DNA of 64,000 bases from Trichomonas vaginalis G3 (GCF_026262505.1 NC_067205.1:22539585-22603584); one strand, 5' to 3'; positions 1 through 11,291 are shown, counted from the first letter of the stretch. Notes: generated by a model from the sequence alone, not told the origin. A program made the numbers and translations.

Positions 1-3000
1 GGACGAAGTTCCATGCAAGAGCATTTCCTTTAAATGACGTTGCTATTGACTTATATCATAGACGTTCAATACCTCATGAAGTAAGGCGTGAGATGTTTGA
101 CATAACAAATGCGAACGTTGGTGAAACAAGAAGAAGAGACGACACACTGAAACAACAGAGAAGAGAGATGTTTAAAAGTGCTATAGAACAAGTTCGCAAA
201 GCTAACGATGTCATTCGTTCCATTGACGACAAACCAAAAGAAGGTGAGAGATGGTTAAAGAAAGATGAAGAGAATAGGAAGAGGAATGTGAAGTCAGGCA
301 ATAGACTCATTGACTTTAACATCGAAGCTTTAGATGAACCAAACAGAGACTACTTACACAAACATTTCGGTAAGGTTTTCATGAGACTCTTAGAGAAGAT
401 TAAAATAAACTCCCAACAAAGATGGATGGTATGTTATAAACTTGGTGGAAAGTATGAATGTTCTACGTTAAACCTCAATAATATTGGAACATTACTACAT
501 CAGCTCTTGAAGGAGAACTTTATATCAGAGATAGAAGCAAATGCTGCAGGTATTGTTGAAATGCACTATGACTTCTTCTTGACAAACATAAAGAATCTTA
601 CCGAAATAAAGATGTATGATTTAACAGAATATGAAGGCTTAACGATGTCAGATGTTAAGAAAGGAAAGCCACAGAAGCGACCATATAGAGATGAAAGCAC
701 ACTGACAAATGACCAGAAAGCCATTTTGGAAGCTCTTAAGCAAACAGGAAACCCAGCACTTATAGAAAGCTTTTGGAAAGATAATGGTGAAAAGAAGTTT
801 TATAAGAAGAGAAGCGGTCAGTTCTGGAAGTATCTTTGCACATTACCTATAAATCTTGAGCGCTACCAAATCTTCAATGAACTGAACAAAAGAACTGCAA
901 CACTTATGACAGAAGACAATTGTTTCGTTTATGCTTGCATTCAGGCTGGAGTAGATGAGAGACTATTGACCACATGAGAGAAGTCATTCGTGTTAGAGAC
1001 TTTCCTCAAAGTAAAGTACAAGAAATTTCTGACGCAACAAGTATAGCATTTAATGTTACCATTGGTTATTTCAATGACTCAAGACATAATGAAATAAAGA
1101 GATATATACCAAAAGAATGTGAAACTGCTCGAACTATTGACTTACTTCTTGTTGAAGACCACTACATGCTAAACGAAAGATTACCAATGACAACATATTT
1201 CATTCGCAACTATATAGAAATCTTGAAGGAGTGTGGTGGAATGAACATTGAGAAACAAATGAAGATTTATACAAAGAGAGATGGTAAATACATTGTTCGC
1301 ATGGATAGAACAACACCGTTATGGGATGTTATGAAAACATTGTGGGAGTGCAAATATTTCGAACCTATTTCTTATGGAGAACTTTTCACATATACGACTG
1401 ACTTATATAAACAGAACCTTGCACCATTTAAAGATTTGACATATGCTCCAAAGTATTGTGTACAACTGAAGAAGAAAGCAGAGTCAAAAGAAGTAAATAA
1501 AGCTAAATGTAAGTTCATTCCTGAGCACGTTTTCTTTGCTGACTTTGAGTGCAGTACCGATGGCTTTCATAAAGCTTTTAACATATGTTACGACAGTGAA
1601 GATGGTTCAGTGAGTGAAAGCATTTGGGGTCAGAACTGTGCAACAGAATTTTTGGAACGACTTCCTGACAAGAGTTTAATATATTTCCATAACCTCAGTT
1701 ATGATATAAACTTCATCTTAAGACACATGACAGAAGTGAAAGGAACTCCCATCATTAAAGGTTCACGAACAATGCAAATAACTGGCTTATATAAAGGAAG
1801 GGCAATTATTATAAAAGACTCTTACAGTGTTATAAATAAGAAAGCTTAAACTATTTCCTGCTATGTTTAACTTACAAACAGGACCGAAAGAAGTATTTCC
1901 ATATAACTACTACAGCAGTACTTTGTTAGCAAATGACAACAGAACTGGTGTCATTTCTGAAGCATGTAAGTTTATCCGGGATGCAGATACATTCATGAAA
2001 AACATAGATTCCATCAAAGGTTGCAGAATAGATGAGAACCACTTCGACTTAGAAAAATATAGCACGTTTTATTGCAAACAAGATGTAAGAATTTTAAGAG
2101 AAGGTTTTGTTAAGTTCCGCAATGACTTATTGAAAGAATTTGATTTAAACGTTTATGACTACGTTAGTATTTGTTCTATTGCTAACAAATTGTTTGAGAA
2201 CAGAGTGTACTTCCCGAATGGAAATCTTTATGACCTCTCAAATAAACCAAGAGAATTTATTTCACGCTGTATTCAAGGTGGAAGATGTATGTTGTCAGAT
2301 AACATGAAACAAAAGAGCGAAAAGAAACTCATTGCTGACTTCGACGCTGTTTCATTATATCCATCCGCTATAGCAAGATTGTATACTTTAGAAGGAATTC
2401 CAAAGGTTATGAAGGATGAATGCTAAGCACAGAGTATCTCATGAGACATTTATTCGATGACGACCAAAAGGAACCCATTGGTGAAAAGTTTATGTCGGCT
2501 TCTTTGTTCTCATTAAGATAACAGAGATTGGAATACATAGACACTTTCCTTTAATAGTTTGTGACCCTGAACTAAATCCAGAACTTAACGTTCCCAGAAG
2601 TTCAAACACTTGCTGTTTAATGTATGTTGACCATATAACATTACAAGACCTCATAAAATATCAAGGTGTCAAATGTGAAGTGTTGCAAGGATACTATTAC
2701 GATGGAAACAGAGATATTAGAATAAGAGATGAAGTAAAGAAGTTGTTTGAGTTAAGGTTAAAGTATAAGAAAGAAGGAAATCCTTTGCAAGAAAATATAA
2801 AGCTCATTCTGAACAGTATTTATGGCAAAACTATTCTATCTCCTATTGAGTCAAAAATAACCATAGTAATGACAAAGATGCTATAAGATATGCCATCAGA
2901 AACTACAACCATATAGTGAAGTTCGAAGGTTTGGATGGTTCAGATAAAACTATTTTCAAGCTAACGAAAAGCATTTGCAGACACTTTAACTTCTGTCCAC

Positions 3001-3571
3001 TTGGTGTTAACATTCTATCTATGTCGAAGAGAATAATGTGTGAAGTATTCTGTACTGCTGAGATAGGTTGATATACCTATAGCGATACGACAGTATGCAT
3101 CTCTACAATGAAGATACCCTCGCTGAAGAGTTTGAGAAACGTTATGGAAGAGTTCTCATTGGTAAAAACCTTGGTCAATTTCATAGCGACTTGCAGAAAT
3201 AAAGAAAACAAAGTTTAGCATACAAGTCAATATTTTGTGGAAAGAAGACTTACATAGACTTACTCACGAATGATTTAAATGAAGTTGCATTTCACTGCAG
3301 AATGAAAGGCGTGAAGCAAGATGTTATTGCTTTAACCGCTAATGAAATGTTTCCTGACTCTGTTCAGTGTTTCTATGATGAAGATAAAGGTTTAATGGTT
3401 CCGCAAGGAACATAAAGACTCTGAGTTCAGTGTTATGAAGTTATATAAAGCACTTTATGACGGTCAAGAGATTGGATTTGACTTATGTAAGTCTTCTAGT
3501 CCTTGCTTTGCTGAAAAGTTTAACTTCTCAATAACGACTAAAACAAGCTTTATTCGTAAGTTGAAGTTCTG
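1..3571 (+). pseudogene. Maverick A protein-primed DNA polymerase B (broken)
   Basis: Counterpart of the copy B polymerase at 25114-29169, entered part-way because the window begins inside it. Exonuclease and polymerase motifs of family B can be read in it, including the DxxSLYPS motif near 2.34 kb. In life it would copy the element from a terminal-protein primer. The gene is broken, with roughly half a dozen or more breaks. Outside these it is nearly identical to copy B, which argues for recent decay or for poor sequence quality in this stretch. The N-terminal repeat tract is much shorter here than in copy B. Confidence 0.9.
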
Positions 3572-3633
3572 AGGTCATTTATTTTTGTCAGCAATGAGGT
3601 CATTCATGATAAAAATAAGGCCCATGTGGTCAT

Positions 3634-4345
3634 TTACAATACTGCGATGGTAGAGTTTAAGAGTTGTGCTTCAATGTAGAGACAGTCCTTATGGTCTGGA
3701 GGTAAGAACACTGGCAGTTATGGTCATGAGTGAGAACATGTCTATCCAAAACTCACGATTGAAGCCAGTTAATTTATAGTATTTAGGTTAGGAAGTGGTG
3801 AAGTTCTTGTATGACCAATGAACTCATTTTCAACTCCCTTACTTAAGTTTGAATATAAATAGCTTGCTTTCTATCCCAAATGCCAGGTGTTACAATCTTT
3901 GAAAATTCATTTTTCCTCGGAAGCATTGCATCATAATTGAAAACATTCTTGAAAGTCTTCATTGGGTTCAGAGATTTGAAACCTTATACGTATATGGATT
4001 TTCTTTCTCTTTAGCTACTTCATTGAATGGTGAATATATAACAAACTGACAGTCATGAGTTCCATCTTCATTTTCATTAAATTCATAATGAAAGTCTATA
4101 AGTTGTGGCGACTACCTTGTTCTTCAGTTGTGCAAGAAACTCACGTAAAGGCTGTAAAGTTTGTACTTCAATGTTGAACTTTTTCTCGAACATCTCATTA
4201 AATGAAATCATACATTGCAACAATGTTGTATCGTCTTTAAAGTATTTGTATATGTGAATGTTTGGGCGCTTAAAGACTGTTCGTCATTTTCTATCTCGAC
4301 TTGAAGTATAAAGTCAACCTTTCTGAAAGCACGTGTTATATACAT
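3634..4345 (-). pseudogene. Maverick A gene of unknown function (broken)
   Basis: Minus-strand counterpart of the 238-residue copy B protein at 29855-30571. It converges on the polymerase gene. In copy B a homing-type HNH gene lies between the two; here that gene is absent and the polymerase end is followed almost directly by this one. Broken, with several breaks. Function unknown. Confidence 0.75.
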
Positions 4346-4512
4346 ATTTTGTTATTGCCAATGTACTTCTCTTCATTTATGTTCACAATCCAGTCTGTTG
4401 GAAACTTAAACGTTACTCTGTTCCCCTTTATTTTGACGTCAGGGTTTTCACTACTGAACGCAACAGATAAAGGTATTTGTCTATACATTTAATTCGGATA
4501 AAAATAAACCAT

Positions 4513-4779
4513 TTACTCTTTCTTTGCTTCAGCTTCTTTAGCTTTGTTCTTCTTTGCTTGCTTCTTCTCTAGCTTTCTTCGCCAGCAAACGTGGGTTCTT
4601 TTGTCTTCCAGCAGCTAATGCAGCAAGTTGTTTTTCACTAAGTTTTCTCGTTGGTCTCTCTGGCTTTTGTTCTTGTTTTTGTTCCTTCAGTTCGGATAAA
4701 ATTTGCTCGCGAATTTCTTTCTTCAATGCTTCAACATCTATGACCCCTTGGTCTTGTCCATATGACTTGTCTGAGTCAT
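4513..4779 (-). pseudogene. Maverick A small charged protein (broken)
   Basis: Counterpart of the 77-residue copy B protein at 30734-30967, rich in Lys, Glu, Gln and Ala, with a helical run including the string LSEKQLAALAAGRQKNPRL. No domain recognised; such small basic proteins in DNA viruses are often core or scaffold proteins, but that is a guess. It looks broken, with about one or two breaks. Divergent from the next gene, with a gap of about 45 bases. Confidence 0.6.
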
Positions 4780-4824
4780 TTGACTGCAGATAAAAAACAA
4801 AATTAAAACTTTAACCGATGTAAA

Positions 4825-5115
4825 ATGAGTTTGTCAAAATCAGAGCGAGAGTCTATTATATTAAATGACGCAGAGGAATACAACATCCTTTCTATTACGT
4901 AAGTCAGAGTAAAGATGGTAAAATATACGTAAGAAAAAGAAAGGTTCCATTAGCGAATGCAGAGAGCGACAACATTAAGGTGCATGGCAAGGGCGAAGCC
5001 CATATAAACACTTCTGTTCAAACTGAGCCACCAAAAGAACCAGAAGAAAAGAAGCCAGAGGTACTTTCAATAAAACCAACGAAAGCTTATTGCAAAGTTT
5101 GTGAATTTCATTGAA
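4825..5115 (+). pseudogene. Maverick A small protein upstream of capsid (broken)
   Basis: Counterpart of copy B 31013-31306. It begins MSLSKSERESIILND and is followed by a charged, Pro/Glu-rich tail. A short GC-rich palindrome (GGGCGAAGCCC) sits inside the coding part in both copies. Broken here. Its position just before the capsid gene suggests a structural accessory, but nothing in the sequence names a function. Confidence 0.55.
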
Positions 5116-5278
5116 AAACAAACCGTCAGTCAAGAACCCTGACCCACCAGTGAAAGAAGTTGAGACAAAAGAGAATGTACAGTTCATTGAAAATGTCAAG
5201 AAACAACTTTCCACCACGAATGCCAAGAAGAAGAGTGAGAATAATGAAGTAAATAGATATTTTATCCGAAGTAAATAC

Positions 5279-6847
5279 ATGCAGAACGAACAGTTAAACG
5301 AATTTACTCCAGCAGAGCATATTCATCAGATTCGCCTCATATTTCGATATCATAGACAATGCAGTTCAAATTTGACACTAATAGAAAATATTCTGACGCA
5401 AAGATTCCATCACAACCTGGAACTGCTAAAGATAACACATGGGTAACATTCAATCTCTCACCTCCTGGTGAAAATATGTTGGACCTTTACAATACATCAT
5501 TACGTATAAAATGGAAGGTCAATTTATTGTAGATAAAGAAATTGGTTCAGGTTCCAATAAAACAAACCCACCAGGATTTTTGGATTGGTTTCGATGACGC
5601 TTTCTATGCAGTTGCTGATATCAAATCCTTGCAAATGGTCGTATCTATATTCTCAAGACAACGCAAGAGAAGAAGCATATATAACTTCAAACTCACAAAC
5701 TACCGAACAAATAAAGAAAGTAGATGTTTCTCAAAGACTCGACATGAAGATGTATGGAGTCATTCGGAACATGCAGAACAGGACAAATTGTTAGTGGTCC
5801 AATTACAGCAGGAAATCATTTGATTTTAAGCTTCGTTTAAGAATTCCTGTTAGAAGATTCCTTCCATTAGAAGCTATTCGATTTATTCCAGCTTTTTGCA
5901 GGAACATTCAGCTTAAAGTAAAAGTTCAGTAGCGACGCCTTACAATGCACATCTATATCTGTAAATGATATCATTGCTTTCAATCCAACTCTTAAAGTTG
6001 CATTTGCTTCAGATTCAAACCACCGACAAATAAATTTGTTCCATGGAATGAACCATTCACTATGATAACGAAGGCAGTAGAAGCTAGTGGAACAGTTACT
6101 ATTACAACTTGTAACCCAGCAACTATTTCGAACAAAGATGGATTTTAATGAATGTTTCATTCATCCAAAGTCATTCTCTTTAGACCCTAACATTTATACA
6201 GAACTTGTAGAACATTATACAAACGAGGCTTTATGTTTTCCTGTTAAAGTTATGGATTGGATTCCTATGGACGGTTCATTCTCAAAGAATACAGATAGTT
6301 CAGTGCAAACATTTACAGCAGCTTATACGCCTATTAATGTTAAAGTATTTGGGCACTATTTAGAAAGAAAGACAACTATTATGTTAATTTGAGAACCCTA
6401 AGTTTAAATATCTTCAGCTTTCCATGGGAGCTTATGGAAATATGCCTGCAGAACCTGAAAAATCATATGGACCTGTATTTTATGAAATGGTTGCGAACGC
6501 TTGCAATACAAACAATGATATGATTGGGATTTAATGAAGATGTTATGAGGGTCATTGGTGGATGATGGTAGTGTGGAACATAAATGGGATAGCTATGACA
6601 ACACACATTTCTTTATGTGGTTTTCCAACAGAAGTGGACTTTTGCTTCCAGCAAGGGTCAAACATCTACTGCTCAATAACATACAAATTGTCTGTTAAAG
6701 GACCTATTGAAACTAGCAACTGAAAATGTACCAAAGCCACTTATTGGATTTATGAGGATTGTTGCTTTGCCATCAAGGTGACAGTCTAGGCATACCAATA
6801 ATAAGATTGACGACTATAACTTAGCAACTGACGACAGTGAGGAATAA
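5279..6847 (+). pseudogene. Maverick A major capsid-like protein (broken)
   Basis: Counterpart of the 524-residue copy B protein at 31469-33043, which has the length and beta-rich texture expected for the double jelly-roll major capsid protein known in Polintons. Copy A is nearly the same sequence but carries around ten breaks, so it is a fossil. It keeps its place between a small charged gene and the Pro-rich membrane protein. Confidence 0.7.
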
Positions 6848-6877
6848 AGGATGAACGTTTATTTTTAAAGCTTATAA

Positions 6878-7337
6878 ATGAGTTCTTCATCAAGCTCTCG
6901 ACGAACCTTCACCATCTATGAAACAAACTTTACCAAACGATTATGGAGCACCTATTGAATATTTCTTACGAGCTGCACAATGGCAAAGAGCAGTCTCACC
7001 AAGGTTAGGTGTTCCACCAGCTCCTGTCAAAAATAGCATTTGGTCAAGTCCTTATATAAGATATGGTCTCCCACTAGGTTTGCTAGCTACAGCAGGAGCA
7101 GTAATGATGTTGAAAAGAAATAAAGCAAATGTTGTAAATAATACTGAAGTAGCTGAAGTTAAACAAACTCCAACACCTTCGCCAAAACCAACGCCTTCAC
7201 AAGCAAAACCTTCAATGACTCCTGAACCTATGGAAGTACAAACTCCTGTTCAAAAGTCAACTCCTAAACCGACTCCAACATTTAAACCAGAACCTACTCC
7301 TCAAATAAATCGTAAAACTCCTGCGTTTCCTTACTGA
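6878..7337 (+). pseudogene. Maverick A Pro/Thr-rich membrane protein
   Basis: Counterpart of copy B 33074-33544. A Ser-rich start is followed by a conserved head, a hydrophobic segment suited to one membrane pass (YGLPLGLLATAGAVMML), a basic stop (KRNK), then a Pro/Thr/Lys-rich tail with TPxPKP-type repeats. Most is open in copy A, with about one break. The position right after the capsid gene suggests a virion membrane or spike-anchor protein; that is inference. The tail is a few residues shorter than in B because of repeat-number change. Confidence 0.6.
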
Positions 7338-7385
7338 AAAAATAACGTTATTTTTATTTAATATTAAAAATTTTATTTGATTGAA

Positions 7386-7620
7386 ATGACGACTAAAGTC
7401 ACTGAAGCAATGAAACAAAAGTTTTTGGTAGAATACATTAAATCAGGAATTATTCCAGAAGGTTTTTACATTCATACTATGAAGGATGGTAGAGTTCAGT
7501 TTAGAAAGATAAAGCAACCATTAGATAAAAAGGAATTTTGAGAAAGATTAAACTTCATGAGGACAACATTGCTGAACTTAAGAAGAAGTTAGAAGAGTTG
7601 GAGAAAGGAAGAGAGTTATA
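7386..7620 (+). pseudogene. Maverick A small coiled-coil protein (broken)
   Basis: Counterpart of the 80-residue copy B protein at 33593-33835, with a KLHEDNIAELKKKLEELE coiled coil at its C-terminus. About one break. Immediately downstream, copy A has a perfect palindrome (7649-7684) at the point where copy B carries an extra gene. Confidence 0.55.
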
Positions 7621-7648
7621 AAGCAATGAATTCAACAGGGTAGAAATG

Positions 7649-7684
7649 AGGGTAGAAATGAGGTTAGATCTAACCTTCTACCCT
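7649..7684. repeat. Perfect interrupted palindrome, GGGTAGA family
   Basis: AGGGTAGAA, ATGA, then the perfect palindrome GGTTAGATCTAACC, then TTCTACCCT. The outer arms pair perfectly and the left part matches the inverted repeats that flank the KilA-N gene (15563-15602 and 16491-16530). It sits exactly where copy B has an additional gene cassette, so it may be an empty or healed insertion site. Confidence 0.85.
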
Positions 7685-7768
7685 AAATTTAAATGGATGT
7701 TTTCATACGTGTGGGAGTGGTGATATCATTTATTTTTAAATAAATGTGGGAACAAAAATATAACATTT

Positions 7769-8203
7769 CTACTCAGCAGGAATGAGACCCTTACTGACTA
7801 TGTATTCGTTTAATGCTTGATGAAAACAATGGTACATATTATCGTATGGGTATACACAACGTCTGTTTCCATCGTCGTCGTATATGTAGAGCTCAAATCC
7901 AGTCCAACCTTCTTTTGTACAATATGTAGCTTTATTTAAGTATGCATTTATGTAGATAAGGCAAGTTTCTTCATCGCTCCAGAAATAATTTTTGTTCTTT
8001 GTTGAAATAGTTTTCGTTCCTCTGCGACCATAAGGAATGTATGCAATGAACTTTGCGTCATAAGGGATTGTAATATATTCAGGGTTTCTTTCATCATCAA
8101 TGGGTCTGTCTTTGTTAAAATGCATGTTTCTCAGTTTTACTTGAGTTTTGAATAGTTCACGGAAACGTTCTGGGAAAGAGTCATAGTAAATGTAGTCGGA
8201 CAT
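7769..8203 (-). CDS. Maverick A conserved 144-residue protein
   Basis: Open reading frame starting MSDYIYYDSFPERFREL and rich in Tyr, Asp and Asn. It is almost identical to copy B 34508-34942, with very few residue changes, and is intact in both copies although neighbouring genes are broken. No domain recognised. It is transcribed against its neighbours and followed, on its upstream side, by the repeated intergenic hairpin module at 8262-8465. Intactness in a decayed element suggests either very recent decay or a constraint worth testing. Function unknown. Confidence 0.75.
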   Translation of the reverse strand: MSDYIYYDSFPERFRELFKTQVKLRNMHFNKDRPIDDERNPEYITIPYDAKFIAYIPYGRRGTKTISTKNKNYFWSDEETCLIYINAYLNKATYCTKEGWTGFELYIYDDDGNRRCVYPYDNMYHCFHQALNEYIVSKGLIPAE

Positions 8204-8261
8204 GTCTTTGTAATGAAATAAAAAATTTAAAAAAAAATAAAAATAAGGTTATTTTTATTTA

Positions 8262-8461
8262 GTGAGGACGGTAGGGAATTCGTTAGTGAATTCGTTAGTG
8301 AAGTCGTTAGTGAAGTCGTTTATGTGTCAGACGGTTTTGTAAATATTTAAGGTTAAGTTGGTGTTATGGTTGTGTTGTAAAATATACGTTACTGGTTTCG
8401 TAAAGTGTCAAGACCGCTAAGTGGTGTACGGAGGCGCGCAGTGCCTCAGTACACGACTTAG
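8262..8461. repeat. Intergenic hairpin module, copy 1
   Basis: About 200 bases with TTAGTGAAGTCG repeats, then GTAAATATTTAAGGTTAAGTT, then TTGTAAAATATACGTTA, then a hairpin at 8417-8461. The hairpin arms are CTAAGTGGTGTAC and GTACACGACTTAG (one mismatch) around an inner GAGGC/GCCTC stem with loop GCGCAGT. The module recurs at 34225-34399 and 35001-35184 in copy B. It separates the small-gene block from the ATPase. Confidence 0.85.
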
Positions 8462-8488
8462 TCATACTAACTTTTCTATTGTGGAAAG

Positions 8489-9244
8489 ATGGGTTCAGGT
8501 AAGACATTTAACCTCATTCGTCATATACTCATCACAGAGCGTTTAGGAAACGACTCTTACTATGACCAAATCATTATATCAGCAACTTCAGACTCTATGG
8601 ACTCAACAGCGAAAACATTCATGTCAAAAGTTCAAGCCTCGGTCGTTAAAGTTCCAGACAGTGAACTCATTGAATTTCTTCAACGTTACATTCGACGTAA
8701 GAGAAAATATTATGCCATCGTAGAGTTCATACAGTCAGGAATGCAAAAGACTTCTGAGGAGATGGAAAGAATTATTGACAAACACCACTTACGTCAGTAC
8801 TCAGGAGTTTACGATATGAAACGACTGACAAACTACATTCTATCAAAACTTTCAAAATACCCCTTCAAAAAATATCCTTCAAACACTCTGCTCGTTTGCG
8901 ACGACTTCGCCGGAAAAGGTTTAGTTTCAAAGCCTGACTCACCATTAGCTAACATCATAACTAAAGTCAGACATTACCATTTAACTGTAGCAATACTTAT
9001 GCAAACATGGAGGTTTTTAGCTTTAAACATAAAACGTCTCATAACTGACTTCGTTATCTTTCAAGGTTTCTCACGTTATGATATTGAACTCATTTGGAAA
9101 CAGTCAGGTATAACATTACCTTTTGAAGAAATTTGGGAAGCATATAAGTCTCTCATCTCTCCTCGTTCATACCTTGAGATTCATATCATGACTAATACCA
9201 TTAAAGTCAAAAATATTCCATGGGAACGACCAACATTATTTTAA
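8489..9244 (+). CDS. Maverick A genome-packaging ATPase (A32/FtsK-HerA type)
   Basis: P-loop ATPase of the Polinton packaging type, which drives element DNA into capsids. The Walker A loop (GSGKT) lies at the N-terminus. Walker B is LLVCDDF at about residues 133-139, with the two acidic residues typical of this family. It is followed by AILMQTWRFLALNIKR, which fits the sensor/arginine region of A32-like ATPases. Length 251 residues, close to the usual 200-260. It follows the hairpin module directly. Copy B has no counterpart because B ends at that same module. Confidence 0.8.
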   Translation: MGSGKTFNLIRHILITERLGNDSYYDQIIISATSDSMDSTAKTFMSKVQASVVKVPDSELIEFLQRYIRRKRKYYAIVEFIQSGMQKTSEEMERIIDKHHLRQYSGVYDMKRLTNYILSKLSKYPFKKYPSNTLLVCDDFAGKGLVSKPDSPLANIITKVRHYHLTVAILMQTWRFLALNIKRLITDFVIFQGFSRYDIELIWKQSGITLPFEEIWEAYKSLISPRSYLEIHIMTNTIKVKNIPWERPTLF

Positions 9245-9279
9245 AGCTTAACCTTCAATTGACTGATGGTAAACAAATT

Positions 9280-9642
9280 CTATGCATCTCTGTCGCCATT
9301 TCTGTTAATATTTTTGCTGTCATTCATATCATCCACTTCTCCATCCGTTAGCTTTTGAGGATATGTGTTAGAATAGCTGTTCTTAAATGAAGGCTTTTCA
9401 CCTTTGAGAGCATAAACTCTATAACTTTCTGCATACTTTATGTTTGAACCTCCTGAGCCATCATTGACATAAATTTTTATAGGCTTCCACCCTTTGTTCA
9501 TATTCCTGCTTCTTCCCTTTGCTCTTTTGTTCAGTAGTTCTACATCTTTATACACAGCTCCTGTCTCAGTGAATTCAACAATATTTTCATTCGTTAGCTT
9601 TGCATTCAAACCCTTGTCGAGTATATTGTTCATTTCATACAT
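9280..9642 (-). CDS. Maverick A hypothetical 120-residue protein
   Basis: Starts MYEMNNILDKGLNAKLTNEN. The frame is open further upstream but the first ATG at the edge of the AT-rich gap is preferred, because the divergent gene begins 25 bases away at 9668. Central basic stretch (NKRAKGRSRNMNKGWKPIKI) and a polar, Asn/Asp-rich tail. No family recognised. The pair 9280-9642 and 9668-10282 must share one very short two-way promoter. Confidence 0.55.
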   Translation of the reverse strand: MYEMNNILDKGLNAKLTNENIVEFTETGAVYKDVELLNKRAKGRSRNMNKGWKPIKIYVNDGSGGSNIKYAESYRVYALKGEKPSFKNSYSNTYPQKLTDGEVDDMNDSKNINRNGDRDA

Positions 9643-9667
9643 ATAAAAGGTTTTTATTCTATATGAA

Positions 9668-10282
9668 ATGAGAAGTAAGTCCATCTTAGCTGGTGCCGTT
9701 AATGTTCCAATTGAACCAACATCAAATGTTGACTCACGAACGACAAACAATATTGTCATAAAGAACTATAGTTCAGAGTGTTTGAAAGAAAAAGAACCAG
9801 ATCTTAAGTCGGTGAATTTAAACACAGCTTCAAACGCTAACGCTACATCAGATGTTAAGTTAGAGTATCCACCACTGGACCAAGTTCTTTCAAGAGAAGC
9901 CAACGACAATCCTTACACAAATGTTCAAACAAATCCTTCAGATAACGTAGACCATTACCTTCTTCAGTTATATCAAACTATCTTACTCAAAGACGATAAG
10001 AAGCTTTTGACAAATCTTATAAGCAAGAACCAAATAATTCTAACAAAGGAGGACCTTGAAAATGTTATATCACGAATAACAGGGAAACAATGTGTCATTG
10101 ACTATCTCGACCCTGAAATCGAATGCTGTGGTCAAACTCCACTATTCATGAAAATAGGTAACATCCGCATCATTGAAACGCCAGGTACTCCAGGAGTTGA
10201 GTTTAAGTATAGATATTCGAACGAGTATACAAAACTATCTACTGACTATAAGCTTTGTTTGAAATATGTTTTAGTAAATTAA
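9668..10282 (+). CDS. Maverick A hypothetical 204-residue protein
   Basis: Open frame of 204 residues. The N-terminal third is low-complexity and Asn/Ser/Thr-rich. The C-terminal half (from about residue 100, VDHYLLQLYQTILLKDDKK) looks folded and has three Cys (KQCVIDYLDPEIECCG). No recognised domain. Its place between the ATPase and the minor-capsid candidate is that of Polinton virion accessory genes such as the protease; however I see no convincing Cys-protease catalytic pattern, so no function is given. Confidence 0.55.
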   Translation: MRSKSILAGAVNVPIEPTSNVDSRTTNNIVIKNYSSECLKEKEPDLKSVNLNTASNANATSDVKLEYPPLDQVLSREANDNPYTNVQTNPSDNVDHYLLQLYQTILLKDDKKLLTNLISKNQIILTKEDLENVISRITGKQCVIDYLDPEIECCGQTPLFMKIGNIRIIETPGTPGVEFKYRYSNEYTKLSTDYKLCLKYVLVN

Positions 10283-10306
10283 AGCAGTCAGCCAGTCAAA
10301 AAAATT

Positions 10307-10549
10307 TCAAGTTAGCAATTTGTAATATCTATCCAAAACTTCTTCAACAGTATCGAACTCATCTTCATAATGCAAACCTAATCTTATTGACTTGGTGCAG
10401 TTTTCACTAACACAATATTTTTCTGTTCTCTTGACTGACATAACTAACTCATTTGTTTCATCAAACAGCAACAACCAAAGTTCATGACCTAATACATAAC
10501 ATTCATACTTTATATTTTTAGCTCTGAGTTCTCTTGTAAGCCGTCGCAT
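10307..10549 (-). CDS. Maverick A small hypothetical protein
   Basis: 80 residues, starting MRRLTRELRAKNIKYECYVLG. It overlaps by about 40 bases the end of the larger minus-strand gene at 10510-11274 in another frame, so the two are probably read from one transcript. Short alpha/beta texture with two Cys. No family recognised. Confidence 0.55.
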   Translation of the reverse strand: MRRLTRELRAKNIKYECYVLGHELWLLLFDETNELVMSVKRTEKYCVSENCTKSIRLGLHYEDEFDTVEEVLDRYYKLLT

Positions 10550-11274
10550 TTAATATTTTCTAAAAAGTCAACTTCAACAGTCATTCGCACTGGTGCCTTC
10601 AGTTCTACAGGCTCTCCTTGAAAGTCAACAAGTCTGAATTGCATGTCTTTCAAATTATGAGGACTAATGCGAACCCATTTACCTAAATGAGTTGCTATGA
10701 CAGGAACGTTTGGAATGAACATTGAATTGACTGCATAACAGAAGGATTTATATTCTACTGAACCTTTACTATTAACTCCTGAAATGCCTGTGACATTAGC
10801 TATTTTAGACTCAATGTACAAACAATTACCATAACATACGTATGGAACAGATTTCATCTCAATCGTTTTGTCAACACTTTTCAAAGGAAATGTCATATGG
10901 TATGCTCCCAGAAGCAATTGAACTCTATGACTCATTCGTGTTATCTTAAACTCCTTCGCATAACTGAACTTCAATGTTCCCTCAGAAGAGAGTTCGACAT
11001 CTATGTTGTCAATAGTTTCTTCATTTATGAGAGTATCTATGACTCCAGCAATTTTATCTATTCTATACCCAGCTCTGTTAGGAAATGTTATAACACTTCT
11101 TACACCATCTATTTCAATCTCTATGAAATCTGTTTCATCTGTTATGACAAAAGTTGCGATAGTATTGAAGTCAACAACTCTGAAAGCAAGTGCTTCATTC
11201 TGAAGTCCTAAGTTTGTTTGTAGCTTTACTGTCCCGTATTCGTTTGGGTCTGTACTTTGCAAATAGAACAACAT
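10510..11274 (-). CDS. Maverick A putative minor capsid (penton) protein
   Basis: 254 residues, beta-rich. The C-terminal part (MQFRLVDFQGEPVELKAPVRM then TVEVDF) has the rhythm of the jelly-roll minor capsid/penton proteins of Polintons, where a strand of the form LxDxxGxPV is followed by a hydrophobic strand. Length fits that family (about 200-300). This is a judgement from texture and gene order, not from a diagnostic motif. Divergent from the fibre gene at 11292, with 17 bases between the two ATGs. Confidence 0.45.
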   Translation of the reverse strand: MLFYLQSTDPNEYGTVKLQTNLGLQNEALAFRVVDFNTIATFVITDETDFIEIEIDGVRSVITFPNRAGYRIDKIAGVIDTLINEETIDNIDVELSSEGTLKFSYAKEFKITRMSHRVQLLLGAYHMTFPLKSVDKTIEMKSVPYVCYGNCLYIESKIANVTGISGVNSKGSVEYKSFCYAVNSMFIPNVPVIATHLGKWVRISPHNLKDMQFRLVDFQGEPVELKAPVRMTVEVDFLENIKCDGLQENSELKI

Positions 11275-11291
11275 TTTATTCTCATTAAAAT

